A DNA stretch of 64,000 nt from Alkalihalophilus pseudofirmus OF4 (GTDB lineage: Bacteria > Bacillota > Bacilli > Bacillales > Bacillaceae_D): assembly GCF_000005825.2 (NCBI RefSeq), contig NC_013791.2:744001-808000 (forward strand), written 5' to 3'. The notes beneath the pieces were generated by a model. It was not told where the DNA came from and did not search any database. It was given only the letters and a program-made list of their open reading frames with translations. Shown here piece after piece: positions 24,581-34,358 of this stretch. The translations under genes and the position numbers were made by a program. Every line of letters starts with the position of its first letter. The first letter of the stretch is position 1.

Positions 24581-25600
24581 ATGAAAAAAATCGCGATGAC
24601 GGTAGCCGCTGCAACTATGATTTTAGGCAGTATGACCGCTTGTGGTACAGATAATCAAGCAAGAACAATGAACAATAACTATCAACAAACAGGGTTTGCC
24701 TCACAAGACATGAGTGGTGCATATACAAGCCAACGTTACGGTGGCCAAGGGCCTGTCACTGATATGATGACACCTGATCACCGTGGTGGCACATATGGAA
24801 GACTTGATCAGCAAGCTGGTCAAAGAACGCGTACGCATTTAAATAATTACACAACACGCGGAGATAAAGGATTCCAGTCTGCAGGACGTGATGGTTATCG
24901 TGCAAATCAAACAAGACCAGGTATGGGACGAGCAGGTATAACTGGTAATGACCGTCCTGGAATGGTCGATGAAGATGGGCTTTTACGTGGCCATGCCAAC
25001 ACGCGCTATGGTACACACAATCGTCAAGGAGCAATGAACTTTGGTCAACGTGGTGCGATGACTGGTAAAGGTGTTCGTGATCACGGCATGGCTCGTCGAG
25101 GCGCAGGTACTATGGAGCATGGTGTACAACGTGGAACCAATGCTTTAGAGCGTGGGGCTGGTGCACTTGAACATGGTGCTGCTCGCGGTATGGGTACAGT
25201 AAGACGTGGTGCGGAAAACTTAACGGGTCAACGTACCAATACAGTTAATTACCATAAAGACTATGATGGTAAAACAGCTCAGCAATTAGCTAACCGTGTG
25301 GATGATATTGAAGGCGTAGAAGATTGTCGTGTCATTGTACATGAAAACGACGTCGTTGTAGGTGTTCAAACGGATGCTGATAATGAAAAAATCAAACAAC
25401 GCGTACAAAACGTTGTGGAAAAAAATGTAGATGGAAAAGCTGTGCGTGTAGTAACAGATAAAAACACAGTTGGACGCATTCGTACAATGGATGACCAATT
25501 ACGTACAGGTGCTGCTTTTGATGAAGTAGGAGCAACATTTAAAAACATGCTTCAAGACCTTGGTCGAGCAGTGCAAAGACCTTTTGAGCGCTCACGTTAA
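24581..25600 (+). CDS. CoxA-like YhcN/YlaJ family sporulation lipoprotein
   Basis: This 339-residue protein has a lipoprotein signal ending in MTAC (Cys21). Residues 25-220 are a low-complexity Arg/Gly/Asn/Met-rich region with near-heptad repeats (RGTNALE, RGAGALE). The C-terminal 110 residues form the YhcN/YlaJ domain (ANRVDDIEGVEDCRVIVHEND, split here: ANRVDDIEGVED then CRVIVHEND). It occupies the coxA position after safA. CoxA of B. subtilis is a shorter cortex-associated protein. The long basic Gly/Arg region is unusual and may bind acidic or nucleic material in the forespore envelope. Confidence 0.75.
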   Translation: MKKIAMTVAAATMILGSMTACGTDNQARTMNNNYQQTGFASQDMSGAYTSQRYGGQGPVTDMMTPDHRGGTYGRLDQQAGQRTRTHLNNYTTRGDKGFQSAGRDGYRANQTRPGMGRAGITGNDRPGMVDEDGLLRGHANTRYGTHNRQGAMNFGQRGAMTGKGVRDHGMARRGAGTMEHGVQRGTNALERGAGALEHGAARGMGTVRRGAENLTGQRTNTVNYHKDYDGKTAQQLANRVDDIEGVEDCRVIVHENDVVVGVQTDADNEKIKQRVQNVVEKNVDGKAVRVVTDKNTVGRIRTMDDQLRTGAAFDEVGATFKNMLQDLGRAVQRPFERSR

Positions 25601-25609
25601 TAAGAACCT

Positions 25610-25640
25610 AAAAGACAGAGGCTTATGCTTCTGTCTTTTT
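25610..25640 (+). terminator. Terminator after the coxA-like gene
   Basis: AAAGACAGAGGC-TTAT-GCTTCTGTCTTT is followed by T residues. Confidence 0.88.
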
Positions 25641-25776
25641 GCGTGTCTTTTTTAGATGAAATGCTGTTAAGGGGAATGAAAAGGAATGATTTCGGACAGA
25701 ATGTAGCTGTAATTAGAAGTAATTTGGAAAGGAAAATTTAAAACTCTAGATCAATTGAAAGTTGGTGAACTTGGTT

Positions 25777-26349
25777 GTGAAGGTATTCCAAGTTATAAAA
25801 AAACAAAAGGGCCATACGTTGCTTATTATATTATTTTTGCTGCTCGTTTCAGGAGTAAGTGTTCTATTTAACCAAGCATTTAGTTCAGCTGAGCGGGGAC
25901 AGCCAGAAAGTGATCTAGGTGAAGCGTTTGAAGTTTCAGGTCCAGCTACTATGGATGTTACATTGCAATACATGTATTTAGACGGGGAAGTCATAGAGGA
26001 AAAGACGAAAGAAACGATTTGGTCGATGGAAGATTTTTGGGCGCAGTATGAGGATTGGACCTTGCTTAGGCAGTCTGAAGGCGGAATGGTTTTTCAAATG
26101 GAAATTGACGATATCTCTCCTGCATTAAAAATGAATGGATATTTTGGAATTACTGAAGACGGTGTGCTATCTATATTTGAAGGGGTTCCCCAAGATGAAC
26201 AAGTCATTCAATCTTTTTTTCAAGTCGATACAAAAAAACTTAAAAGCAAGCAGCATTCTGAGCTTGTCAATGGAATTCCTGTTGGGGATAAACACCATTA
26301 TGAAGAAGTCTTAGAAGCATTTGCTGAATATAAGGAATCGGAGTTTTAA
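25777..26349 (+). CDS. bofC: BofC, forespore regulator of the sigma-K checkpoint
   Basis: This protein of about 190 residues has one N-terminal membrane segment or signal (about residues 15-33) and a BofC-type beta domain. Family landmarks are MYLDGEVIEE, SMEDFWAQYEDWTLL, DDISPALKMNGYFGI and QSFFQVD. BofC is secreted from the forespore and restrains the SpoIVB protease. Start choice: GGTGA lies eight bases before the GTG at 25777; upstream TTG and GTG codons in frame (25762, 25765) overlap that site. A terminator follows. Confidence 0.88.
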   Translation: MKVFQVIKKQKGHTLLIILFLLLVSGVSVLFNQAFSSAERGQPESDLGEAFEVSGPATMDVTLQYMYLDGEVIEEKTKETIWSMEDFWAQYEDWTLLRQSEGGMVFQMEIDDISPALKMNGYFGITEDGVLSIFEGVPQDEQVIQSFFQVDTKKLKSKQHSELVNGIPVGDKHHYEEVLEAFAEYKESEF

Positions 26350-26377
26350 GCTGTCTTTTGTGAGGCAGCTTTTTTCA
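26348..26377 (+). terminator. Terminator after bofC
   Basis: AAGCTGTC and GGCAGCTT pair (one G-T) around a seven-base loop, followed by six T residues. Confidence 0.8.
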
Positions 26378-26390
26378 CTTTCTGCTAAGG

Positions 26391-26446
26391 CCATTATACG
26401 AGGTCAGTGTAATATGCTAAAATAGAAATAAATGTTCGTATAATGG
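26391..26446. repeat. 11-bp inverted repeat flanking the ruvA promoter region
   Basis: CCATTATACGA (26391-26401) and TCGTATAATGG (26436-26446) are perfect complements 34 bases apart. The right arm contains the half-site GTTCG. A -10-like TAAAAT lies between them. Confidence 0.55.
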
Positions 26447-26460
26447 AGAGGAAGTTAATT

Positions 26461-27078
26461 GTGATTGATTACATAAATGGCGTATTAGTTGATATTGAAA
26501 CTCGATATGTGGTGTTAGATCATCAAGGGCTGGGGTATCAAATTTATTGTCCTAATCCTTATCAATTTTCTAAACAATTAGATGAGAAGGTAAAAATATA
26601 TACATATCAGCATGTTCGTGAAGATCTTATTCGTTTATTTGGGTTTGAATCCAAATCTGAGCGTGCTCTGTTTGAAAAATTGTTGAACGTATCTGGAATT
26701 GGCCCAAAAGGTGCATTAGCAATCCTTGCATCAGGACAGCCAGAACATGTAGTAAGGGCTATTGAAGAGGAAGATGAAGCGTTTCTCGTTAAATTTCCTG
26801 GAGTGGGCAAAAAGACAGCAAGACAAATCATTCTTGATCTTAAAGGGAAGCTTGATGAATTTTCTCCTAATTTATTTAATGAATCAACCGGTCTTGTATC
26901 AGAGAAAATGACGAAGGTGAATAAAGAAAATACTGAGCTGGAAGAAGCCCTTGAAGCCTTGCGTGCACTTGGATATGTAGAAAAAGAACTTAAGAAAGTA
27001 CGTCCTAAGCTTGAACAAGAGGATATGGCCACGGACGCTTATATTAAAAAAGCACTTCAGTTAATGTTGAAATTTTAA
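26461..27078 (+). CDS. ruvA: Holliday junction DNA helicase subunit RuvA
   Basis: This 205-residue protein has the N-terminal OB domain ([20 protein letters not shown]), two helix-hairpin-helix motifs ([11 protein letters not shown] and [13 protein letters not shown]) and a C-terminal RuvB-binding domain. RuvA tetramers hold the four-way junction during branch migration. The GTG at 26461 is six bases after AGGAAG and gives the conserved MI[DE]-start; an ATG at 26443 overlaps that ribosome site. It precedes ruvB by 45 bases. Confidence 0.95.
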   Translation: MIDYINGVLVDIETRYVVLDHQGLGYQIYCPNPYQFSKQLDEKVKIYTYQHVREDLIRLFGFESKSERALFEKLLNVSGIGPKGALAILASGQPEHVVRAIEEEDEAFLVKFPGVGKKTARQIILDLKGKLDEFSPNLFNESTGLVSEKMTKVNKENTELEEALEALRALGYVEKELKKVRPKLEQEDMATDAYIKKALQLMLKF

Positions 27079-27123
27079 TGCTGAAATTCTAGGGACTTAC
27101 TCATTATGAAGGAGGTGGGGAAA

Positions 27124-28125
27124 ATGGAAGAACGTATGATTTCTGCTGAAGCGCAAGGATTAGAAGACTCCATTGATCAATCGATCAGGCCAATGGATTT
27201 AAATCAATACATTGGCCAAGAAAAAGTGAAGCAGAACTTGAAAATCTTTATAGAAGCTGCCAAAATGCGTGAAGAATGTCTTGATCATGTTCTTTTATAT
27301 GGCCCTCCTGGACTTGGAAAAACGACTCTATCTGGTATTATTGCTTCTGAAATGGGAGTTGAGATGCGAACAACGTCTGGTCCGGCTATTGAAAGGCCAG
27401 GTGACTTAGCCGCCATTTTAACAGCACTTGAACCTGGTGATGTCTTGTTTATTGATGAAATTCATCGGCTTAATCGAATGGTAGAGGAAGTTCTTTATCC
27501 GGCAATGGAAGATTTTTGTTTAGATATCGTAATTGGAAAGGGGCCGACAGCACGTTCTGTGAGGCTGGATCTGCCTCCGTTTACATTGGTGGGCGCAACA
27601 ACTAGAGCAGGCATGCTTTCTGCTCCCCTAAGAGATCGGTTCGGGGTAATGGCGCGTCTGGAATATTACACAGAAGCGGAATTAGCCTTTATCGTTAAAC
27701 GAACGGCATCTATTTTTGAGACAGAGTTAGATGATGAAGCTGCTCTAGAAATCGCAAGACGATCACGCGGTACACCACGTATTGCCAATAGGCTGCTAAG
27801 ACGAGTCCGGGATTTTGCTCAAGTGAAAGGTGATGGCACTATTCCTGTAGATCTTGCTGAAGATGCTCTTGAGAAATTACAAGTTGACCGTCTAGGACTT
27901 GATCATATTGACCATAAATTATTAATAGGAATGATCGAAAAATTCCGGGGTGGTCCGGTTGGTCTTGAAACAATCTCTGCCACTATTGGAGAAGAATCAG
28001 AAACAATCGAGGATGTGTATGAACCGTATTTATTGCAAATTGGTTTCCTGCAAAGAACACCTCGTGGAAGAATGGTTACACCGCTTTGTTATCAACATTT
28101 TAATCTGGAGGAGCCAAGTAGATGA
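27124..28125 (+). CDS. ruvB: Holliday junction DNA helicase subunit RuvB
   Basis: This 333-residue AAA+ motor has Walker A GPPGLGKT (60-67), Walker [11 protein letters not shown], the sensor GATTRAG and a C-terminal winged helix. It drives branch migration with RuvA. The ATG at 27124 follows GGAGGTG. The last codons overlap the next gene (ATGA), so that gene is coupled to ruvB. Confidence 0.96.
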   Translation: MEERMISAEAQGLEDSIDQSIRPMDLNQYIGQEKVKQNLKIFIEAAKMREECLDHVLLYGPPGLGKTTLSGIIASEMGVEMRTTSGPAIERPGDLAAILTALEPGDVLFIDEIHRLNRMVEEVLYPAMEDFCLDIVIGKGPTARSVRLDLPPFTLVGATTRAGMLSAPLRDRFGVMARLEYYTEAELAFIVKRTASIFETELDDEAALEIARRSRGTPRIANRLLRRVRDFAQVKGDGTIPVDLAEDALEKLQVDRLGLDHIDHKLLIGMIEKFRGGPVGLETISATIGEESETIEDVYEPYLLQIGFLQRTPRGRMVTPLCYQHFNLEEPSR

Positions 28126-28337
28126 GTACAGCGTCTAAAGTGTTAATTGCCATTGGAGTTCTCTGTATTATTATTGGTATTCTATGGCCGATTATTTCGA
28201 AAACACCGATTGGCCGGCTGCCTGGAGATATTTTAATTAAACGGGAGAATTCTACGTTTTACTTTCCAATTATGACTTCCATTGTGATTAGCATTGTTCT
28301 GTCATTAATTCTATTTCTTTTTGAGCGCTTTAGATAA
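28122..28337 (+). CDS. DUF2905 small membrane protein
   Basis: This 71-residue protein has two membrane helices (about residues 5-23 and 48-67) around the conserved loop GRLPGDI with a Lys/Arg-rich turn, the DUF2905 signature. It overlaps ruvB by four bases and is therefore translated with it. Function is unknown. Genes of this family often sit beside ruvB or queA. Confidence 0.85.
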   Translation: MSTASKVLIAIGVLCIIIGILWPIISKTPIGRLPGDILIKRENSTFYFPIMTSIVISIVLSLILFLFERFR

Positions 28338-28473
28338 TTCTTGCTTAATAAATAAAGGTTCGGTATTCTAGAAAAGATGCTTTTTATTGCTGTTTTAAAT
28401 TAATTAGTGAATTTTAGTACTAAAATACAATATTCAAATACAAAGTTTATTCGTATGAAAAAGGTGAACCAAC

Positions 28474-29499
28474 ATGGATGTACGTGATTTTGATTTTTAC
28501 TTACCTGATGAATTGATCGCACAGACGCCGCTCCTAGACCGAACGGCGTCTCGTTTGCTTGTTTTAGATAAAGATAATGGGGCAATTAAAGACGATGTAT
28601 TTTCTTCGATAACGGATTATTTGAAGTCTGGTGATTGCTTGGTTTTAAACGACACGAGAGTTCTTCCAGCTCGTTTATATGGTGTGAAGGAAGATACCGG
28701 TGCTAAAATTGAACTGCTTTTATTAAAACAATTAGAAGGCGATAAATGGGAGACGTTAGCAAAGCCCGCAAAACGTGTGAAAAAAGGAACAACCATCACG
28801 TTTGGTGAGGGGCTGTTAACAGCTACTTGTATTGAAGAAACTGACCAGGGCGGCCGTGTAGTGGAGTTGGCATATGAAGGGATTCTTCATGAGGTGCTTG
28901 ATCAATTAGGCGAAATGCCGCTGCCTCCATACATTAAAGAACAGCTTGATGACCAAGAGCGTTATCAAACGGTATTTGCGAAAAATCGCGGTTCAGCCGC
29001 AGCTCCTACAGCTGGTCTGCATTTTACAGAAGACCTTTTGCAAACTCTTCAAGATAAAGGAGTACATTTGGCATTCATTACACTGCACGTTGGACTTGGG
29101 ACCTTTAGACCTGTAAGTGTAGAAGATGTGGAATCACATGAAATGCATGCTGAGTATTACCAGATGAGCGAAGGAACCGCACGGTTATTAAACGAGGTCA
29201 AAGAAAATGGCGGTAAGGTAGTAGCGGTCGGTACCACCTCTGCTAGAACGCTTGAAACCATCATGAATGAGAACGGCACATACTGCGAAGCATCTGGATG
29301 GACATCGATTTTTATTTATCCAGGTTATAAATTTAAAGGAATTGACGGATTACTGACGAATTTCCATTTACCAAAGTCTACACTTGTAATGCTTGTAAGT
29401 GCGCTTGCTGGTAGAGAACATATTCTACAGGCATATAACCATGCTGTTAAAGAGCGTTATCGTTTCTTCAGCTTTGGTGATGCTATGTTTATTCGTTAA
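28474..29499 (+). CDS. queA: tRNA preQ1(34) S-adenosylmethionine ribosyltransferase-isomerase
   Basis: This 341-residue enzyme transfers and isomerises the ribosyl part of AdoMet onto preQ1 in tRNA to make epoxyqueuosine. Recognised segments are [13 protein letters not shown] at the N-terminus, [11 protein letters not shown], and [14 protein letters not shown] (about residues 171-184). It is directly before tgt (28 bases), the usual queuosine pair. AAAAGGTGA precedes the ATG. Confidence 0.96.
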   Translation: MDVRDFDFYLPDELIAQTPLLDRTASRLLVLDKDNGAIKDDVFSSITDYLKSGDCLVLNDTRVLPARLYGVKEDTGAKIELLLLKQLEGDKWETLAKPAKRVKKGTTITFGEGLLTATCIEETDQGGRVVELAYEGILHEVLDQLGEMPLPPYIKEQLDDQERYQTVFAKNRGSAAAPTAGLHFTEDLLQTLQDKGVHLAFITLHVGLGTFRPVSVEDVESHEMHAEYYQMSEGTARLLNEVKENGGKVVAVGTTSARTLETIMNENGTYCEASGWTSIFIYPGYKFKGIDGLLTNFHLPKSTLVMLVSALAGREHILQAYNHAVKERYRFFSFGDAMFIR

Positions 29500-29512
29500 G
29501 TTAAACCGATAA

Positions 29513-30667
<1,155 letters not shown>

Positions 30668-30710
30668 TCATAAGCTTGTACAGTAAAGTATGGAAAGGGG
30701 GGAATTTTGA

Positions 30711-30974
30711 ATGGAAATTATCGGTACATTATTACCATTAATCCTTATGTTTGCGATTTTTTATTTCTTGCTTATCCGTCCACAACAAAAGCGTCAGAAA
30801 TCAATTCGTGACATGCATGCTAACCTTCAGCGTGGTGATAAGATCATCACAATTGGAGGGATGCACGGGGTAATCGATGCAATTGATGAGGATGTTATTA
30901 TCATCCTTGTAAATGAGAACCGCAAGCTGACTTTTGACCGCGCAGCAGTCCGCGAAGTAGTCAACCCAGATTGA
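30711..30974 (+). CDS. yajC: YajC, preprotein translocase accessory subunit
   Basis: This 87-residue protein has one N-terminal span (about residues 4-22) ending in LLIRPQQKRQK, then a small beta-rich cytoplasmic domain (GDKIITIGGMHGVI). YajC associates with SecDF and the Sec channel. It follows tgt, as in many Bacillota. The 140 bases after it hold only a hairpin-rich stretch and the shared terminator. Confidence 0.93.
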   Translation: MEIIGTLLPLILMFAIFYFLLIRPQQKRQKSIRDMHANLQRGDKIITIGGMHGVIDAIDEDVIIILVNENRKLTFDRAAVREVVNPD

Positions 30975-31114
30975 TAAAAGAAAAGCGGAATGATTCGTTT
31001 AGATATGAGGGGCTGGAGGTTTGACAAAAAGAAGCGCTTTTTGCTTCGTTTGGCAAAGTGAAGGCACAGAATATCTGAATCATGAAGCTGGACAACTAAA
31101 GACTGCACATACAT

Positions 31115-31150
31115 AAGAAGCACAGCCATTAGGCTGTGCTTCTTTCTTTA
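31115..31150. terminator. Bidirectional terminator after yajC
   Basis: GAAGCACAGCC-ATTA-GGCTGTGCTTC is a perfect 11-pair stem followed by a T-rich tail. It overlaps the end of the convergent membrane-protein gene. Confidence 0.9.
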
Positions 31151-31537
31151 GTAGTTAGATGAAGAATTGCTTGTAAGATTTACTCCAATGATGCCTCCGA
31201 GTGCAGCTAGGAGCAGATATCCTCCGTGAAATGCATATTGACTGGTTGTAAACAATTCATTGTAGCCTAAAAATTGAACTAAAAATGTGAGCATTGAAAA
31301 CAGGAGGGCGGTCAGCGCACCTGCCATTAACCCTTTTGCTTTCGCTTTGGCACCAGACATAAAACCCCCGATAAACATAGAAAGAAATGCAACCCCCATA
31401 ATTAACCAGCGGATCGATTCCTCTGTATAGGAGGTAAAGGTCAAAAACAACGATGCGAGCAGGCTAAAGGATAAAGCAATGACTAATATTGCACATAATC
31501 CCCAAAGGACAGCTGGGAAGAAACTTCTAGAAGCCAC
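31148..31537 (-). CDS. TIGR04086 family membrane protein (YrzE-like)
   Basis: This 129-residue protein has four hydrophobic helices (about residues 8-33, 42-60, 68-90 and 103-122) and the conserved GGFMSGAKAKAKG segment between the second and third. That glycine-rich loop is characteristic of the TIGR04086 family. The start is GTG with AGGGGAG upstream. Function is unknown. Its place between yajC and spoVB-secDF is shared with B. subtilis. Confidence 0.82.
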   Translation of the reverse strand: MASRSFFPAVLWGLCAILVIALSFSLLASLFLTFTSYTEESIRWLIMGVAFLSMFIGGFMSGAKAKAKGLMAGALTALLFSMLTFLVQFLGYNELFTTSQYAFHGGYLLLAALGGIIGVNLTSNSSSNY

Positions 31538-31694
31538 TTTTTACACACTCCCCTTCATTAAAGTTTAATCTCTTTCTACAGCTTATTCGGGCTTGTATAA
31601 AATAGACATAAAACATTCAGTCAGAAGAATAAGGGACATGTTTAAATCAAGCTTGTCATAGGATGGTAGAAATGTGGACGAGAGGAGTACAAAC

Positions 31695-32984
31695 ATGGCG
31701 GTAACCTTTGCGTTAATCATTTTTATTATCAGCTATTTCTTTATTATGACTGAAAAACTAAACCGAGCAGTTATTGCCTGTCTTGGCGGCGTGTTAATGC
31801 TTGTGTTTGGTATTTATGAAATAGAAGCTGCTTTCTTGCAGCACATCGACTGGCACACAATCACGTTGTTACTCGCAATGATGATTTTAGTCTCCATCAC
31901 AAGCCAAAGTGGTTTCTTTGAATATGTAGCCGTTTCAATGGCAAAGTGGGTAGAAGGGAGGCCAATCCCCCTATTAATTGTCATTTCCACACTGACGGCT
32001 TTTGGGTCAGCTTTTTTAAATAATGTCACGACGGTTCTTTTAATTGTCCCGATTATTTTTACTTTGACCTCGCTTCTTAAGTTAAATGCAGTGCCGTTCT
32101 TATTATCGATTGTTATGGCTTCAAATATAGGAGGGACAGCAACATTAATAGGTGACCCTCCTAACTTAATGATTGGGCAGGCGGTAGGTCATTTAAATTT
32201 CAATGATTTTCTGATTCATCTAAGTCCGGTAGTTATTGTTATTTTTATCATCGTTATGGCTGGACTTGTGTTTTATTATCGAAAGCAGCTCTCAGTAAGG
32301 ACAGAACATCAGATGAAGCTCAAAATGCTTAATCCGAGAGATTTTATCAAAGATAAAATTCTTTTATTTAAATCAGTGACGGTTCTTTTTGCCACCACAT
32401 TTGCATTTATTATTCAACCAATGCTTCATATTGAGCTGACAAGTATTGCTATGGTCGGAGCCTTATTATTAATGTTAATCACTCAGGAAGAACTGGATGT
32501 AGAAGAGGTGTTTAAATCTGTTGAGTGGGTAACGTTGTTCTTTTTTGTTGGTCTCTTTATGCTTGTTGGAGGATTAAAAGAAGTTGGATTAATTGATGAG
32601 TTTGCTAAAGCCATTATTTACTATACTGATGGTGATTTGCCTAAAACGGCTATGTTTATCTTATGGGGCTCAGGCATACTATCAGGGTTTGTGGATAATA
32701 TTCCATTTGTAGCCGCTATGATCCCAGTTATTTTAGAGTTTCAAGAATATGGTATGGCGAATCTTGATCCACTGTGGTGGGCGCTTGCATTAGGAGCTTG
32801 TTTAGGAGGAAATGCCACTATTATCGGGGCCACGGCGAATGTGATTGTGGCAGGAATGGCTCTAAAAGCAAAACAGCCGTTCAGTTATTGGGAGTTTTTA
32901 AAAGTTGGAGCGCCTATTGCGATTCTTTCGTTTGTGATATCAAGTATCTATATTTACTTACGCTACCTTATTCATTTTCAATAA
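31695..32984 (+). CDS. ArsB/NhaD-type ion transporter
   Basis: This 429-residue membrane protein has about eleven spans and belongs to the ion transporter superfamily that includes ArsB, NhaD and the P protein. The paired signature segments are present: AFLNNVTTVLL with SNIGGTATLIGDPPN, and FVDNIPFVAAMIP with GGNATIIGATANVI. The family exports arsenite or exchanges Na+/H+; the substrate cannot be told here, and no arsenic genes are nearby. The ATG at 31695 follows GAGAGGAG by seven bases; an upstream GTG at 31674 is rejected. Confidence 0.85.
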   Translation: MAVTFALIIFIISYFFIMTEKLNRAVIACLGGVLMLVFGIYEIEAAFLQHIDWHTITLLLAMMILVSITSQSGFFEYVAVSMAKWVEGRPIPLLIVISTLTAFGSAFLNNVTTVLLIVPIIFTLTSLLKLNAVPFLLSIVMASNIGGTATLIGDPPNLMIGQAVGHLNFNDFLIHLSPVVIVIFIIVMAGLVFYYRKQLSVRTEHQMKLKMLNPRDFIKDKILLFKSVTVLFATTFAFIIQPMLHIELTSIAMVGALLLMLITQEELDVEEVFKSVEWVTLFFFVGLFMLVGGLKEVGLIDEFAKAIIYYTDGDLPKTAMFILWGSGILSGFVDNIPFVAAMIPVILEFQEYGMANLDPLWWALALGACLGGNATIIGATANVIVAGMALKAKQPFSYWEFLKVGAPIAILSFVISSIYIYLRYLIHFQ

Positions 32985-33100
32985 ACGTATTCGATTAAAT
33001 AAAGCTAAATCAGACTTACCAAAAGCTTCAATTCATCACCATTTAAAGTTTGCACATACTATTTGCAGAGACTTGTTTGGTGATGAAAGGAGCGTTGGCG

Positions 33101-33757
33101 ATGGATTTTGTGACAATCATTCTGCGGACATTTTTGGTGTATGTCATTATTCTCCTCGTCTTACGCTTGATGGGTAAACGAGAGATCGGACAATTATCCG
33201 TACTTGATTTTGTTGTCTCTATCATGATTGCTGAATTAGCCGTTATTTCAATTGATAATTTTAGTTCACCAATGATTCATTCATTAATCCCTATCTTTGT
33301 CTTATCCATTATTCAAATCACCTTTGCAGTTATTTCTTTAAAAAGTGAGAAGCTGCGTGATTTCTTGGATGGAGAGCCTTCTGTTTTGATTAAAGAAGGA
33401 AAGATTGATGAACATGAAATGAGAAAACAGCGATATAACTTCGATGATTTACTTGTTCAGCTGAGGCAAAACAAAGTGGCAAAGCTTTCTGATGTGGAGT
33501 TTGCTATTCTAGAGCCATCCGGTAAGCTTTCTGTTATAGAAAAGTCAAAACAAAATGAGAATAGCGGTCCCAATATGCCATTACCCCTTATATTAGATGG
33601 GAAAGTACAAGAAGAACATTTAGATAAAATTAATAAAACACCTCTATGGTTGAGGCAGGAGATGCGAAAGATCGGTTATCGTGATATTAAGAAAATTTCT
33701 TATTGTGCATTGAGGGATGATCAATCTTTTTTTGTAGATGTGAAGGACGAACAATAA
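33101..33757 (+). CDS. yrbG: DUF421 membrane protein (YetF/YrbG family)
   Basis: This 218-residue protein is the same length as B. subtilis YrbG. Three N-terminal helices (residues 4-80) include the conserved LRLMGKREIGQLS segment. The cytoplasmic part has two DUF421 domains with PSVLIKEGKI and RYNFDDLLVQLRQ. YetF-family proteins are spore or vegetative membrane proteins, and some influence germination. The ATG at 33101 is eight bases after AAAGGAG. Confidence 0.85.
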   Translation: MDFVTIILRTFLVYVIILLVLRLMGKREIGQLSVLDFVVSIMIAELAVISIDNFSSPMIHSLIPIFVLSIIQITFAVISLKSEKLRDFLDGEPSVLIKEGKIDEHEMRKQRYNFDDLLVQLRQNKVAKLSDVEFAILEPSGKLSVIEKSKQNENSGPNMPLPLILDGKVQEEHLDKINKTPLWLRQEMRKIGYRDIKKISYCALRDDQSFFVDVKDEQ

Positions 33758-33860
33758 TCGTTTGTTGTATGTAGCAAATGTGCAGCAAAATGGTTAGAAG
33801 TGGAGACAGGCTTTTTTGTTTGTTCATATGATAGATATGAACGATAAAGGAGGTTTCTGT

Positions 33861-34166
33861 GTGTCTAATTACTATGAACTTGCCAAAGAACATCAAGGTC
33901 AAAGAGTAACGATTACAGATCGGTCTGGTGCCGTCTATACTGGCAGATTGATGAATGTCGATACCGAACATGTATACCTTGAGGTAGAGCAAGACACAAA
34001 TGAAATGTATGAGCAGGATTCGTATGATCGGAGCGGAGGATATGGCTATTATCAGCCGCCATATCCAGCACCTTACCCGCCGCCATGTCCAAAAAACAAT
34101 GTCATTCCAATTGCTCTTGCGGCTATAGGCGGTTTTGCTTTAGCTAGTGCGTTCTTCTGGTGGTAA
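33861..34166 (+). CDS. Hypothetical protein: Sm-like N-terminus, Tyr/Pro-rich middle, C-terminal span
   Basis: This 101-residue protein begins at a GTG seven bases after AAAGGAGG. Residues 1-40 (HQGQRVTITDRSGAVYTGRL and the following VYLEV) look like a small Sm/SH3-type beta barrel. Residues 55-75 are rich in Tyr, Pro and Gly (YYQPPYPAPYPPP) with one Cys. A C-terminal helix (about 82-98) could enter a membrane. Such Tyr/Pro-rich small proteins are common among spore surface proteins, but I cannot assign a family. Own terminator follows. Confidence 0.7.
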   Translation: MSNYYELAKEHQGQRVTITDRSGAVYTGRLMNVDTEHVYLEVEQDTNEMYEQDSYDRSGGYGYYQPPYPAPYPPPCPKNNVIPIALAAIGGFALASAFFWW

Positions 34167-34194
34167 GAACCTCAATTTAGTAAGCTAATTCATT

Positions 34195-34227
34195 AAGCTA
34201 ATCTTTATAATGGGATTAGCTTTTTAT
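34195..34227 (+). terminator. Terminator after the Tyr/Pro-rich protein gene
   Basis: AAGCTAATC and GATTAGCTT pair across a ten-base loop, followed by TTTTTAT. Confidence 0.82.
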
Positions 34228-34358
34228 TACGGGGTAATAACTTACTATTCTGAATATAACGTGAATGCTTGTTTTATTGAAATAGATATGTAAAATAGCA
34301 TTATACATTTGTTCTTCTACAGGAGACAATCTTTAGGAGACATAACGGGGGTAGAGAA

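Noticed and set aside
26425-26446. LexA (SOS) box before ruvA
   Set aside because: Only the half-site GTTCG is present. The matching GAAC half is missing at the required spacing, so SOS control cannot be claimed.
31021-31110. TTG-initiated frame of about 31 codons after yajC
   Set aside because: GGAGG is only one base from the TTG, too close to work. The stretch reads better as hairpin-rich untranslated RNA.
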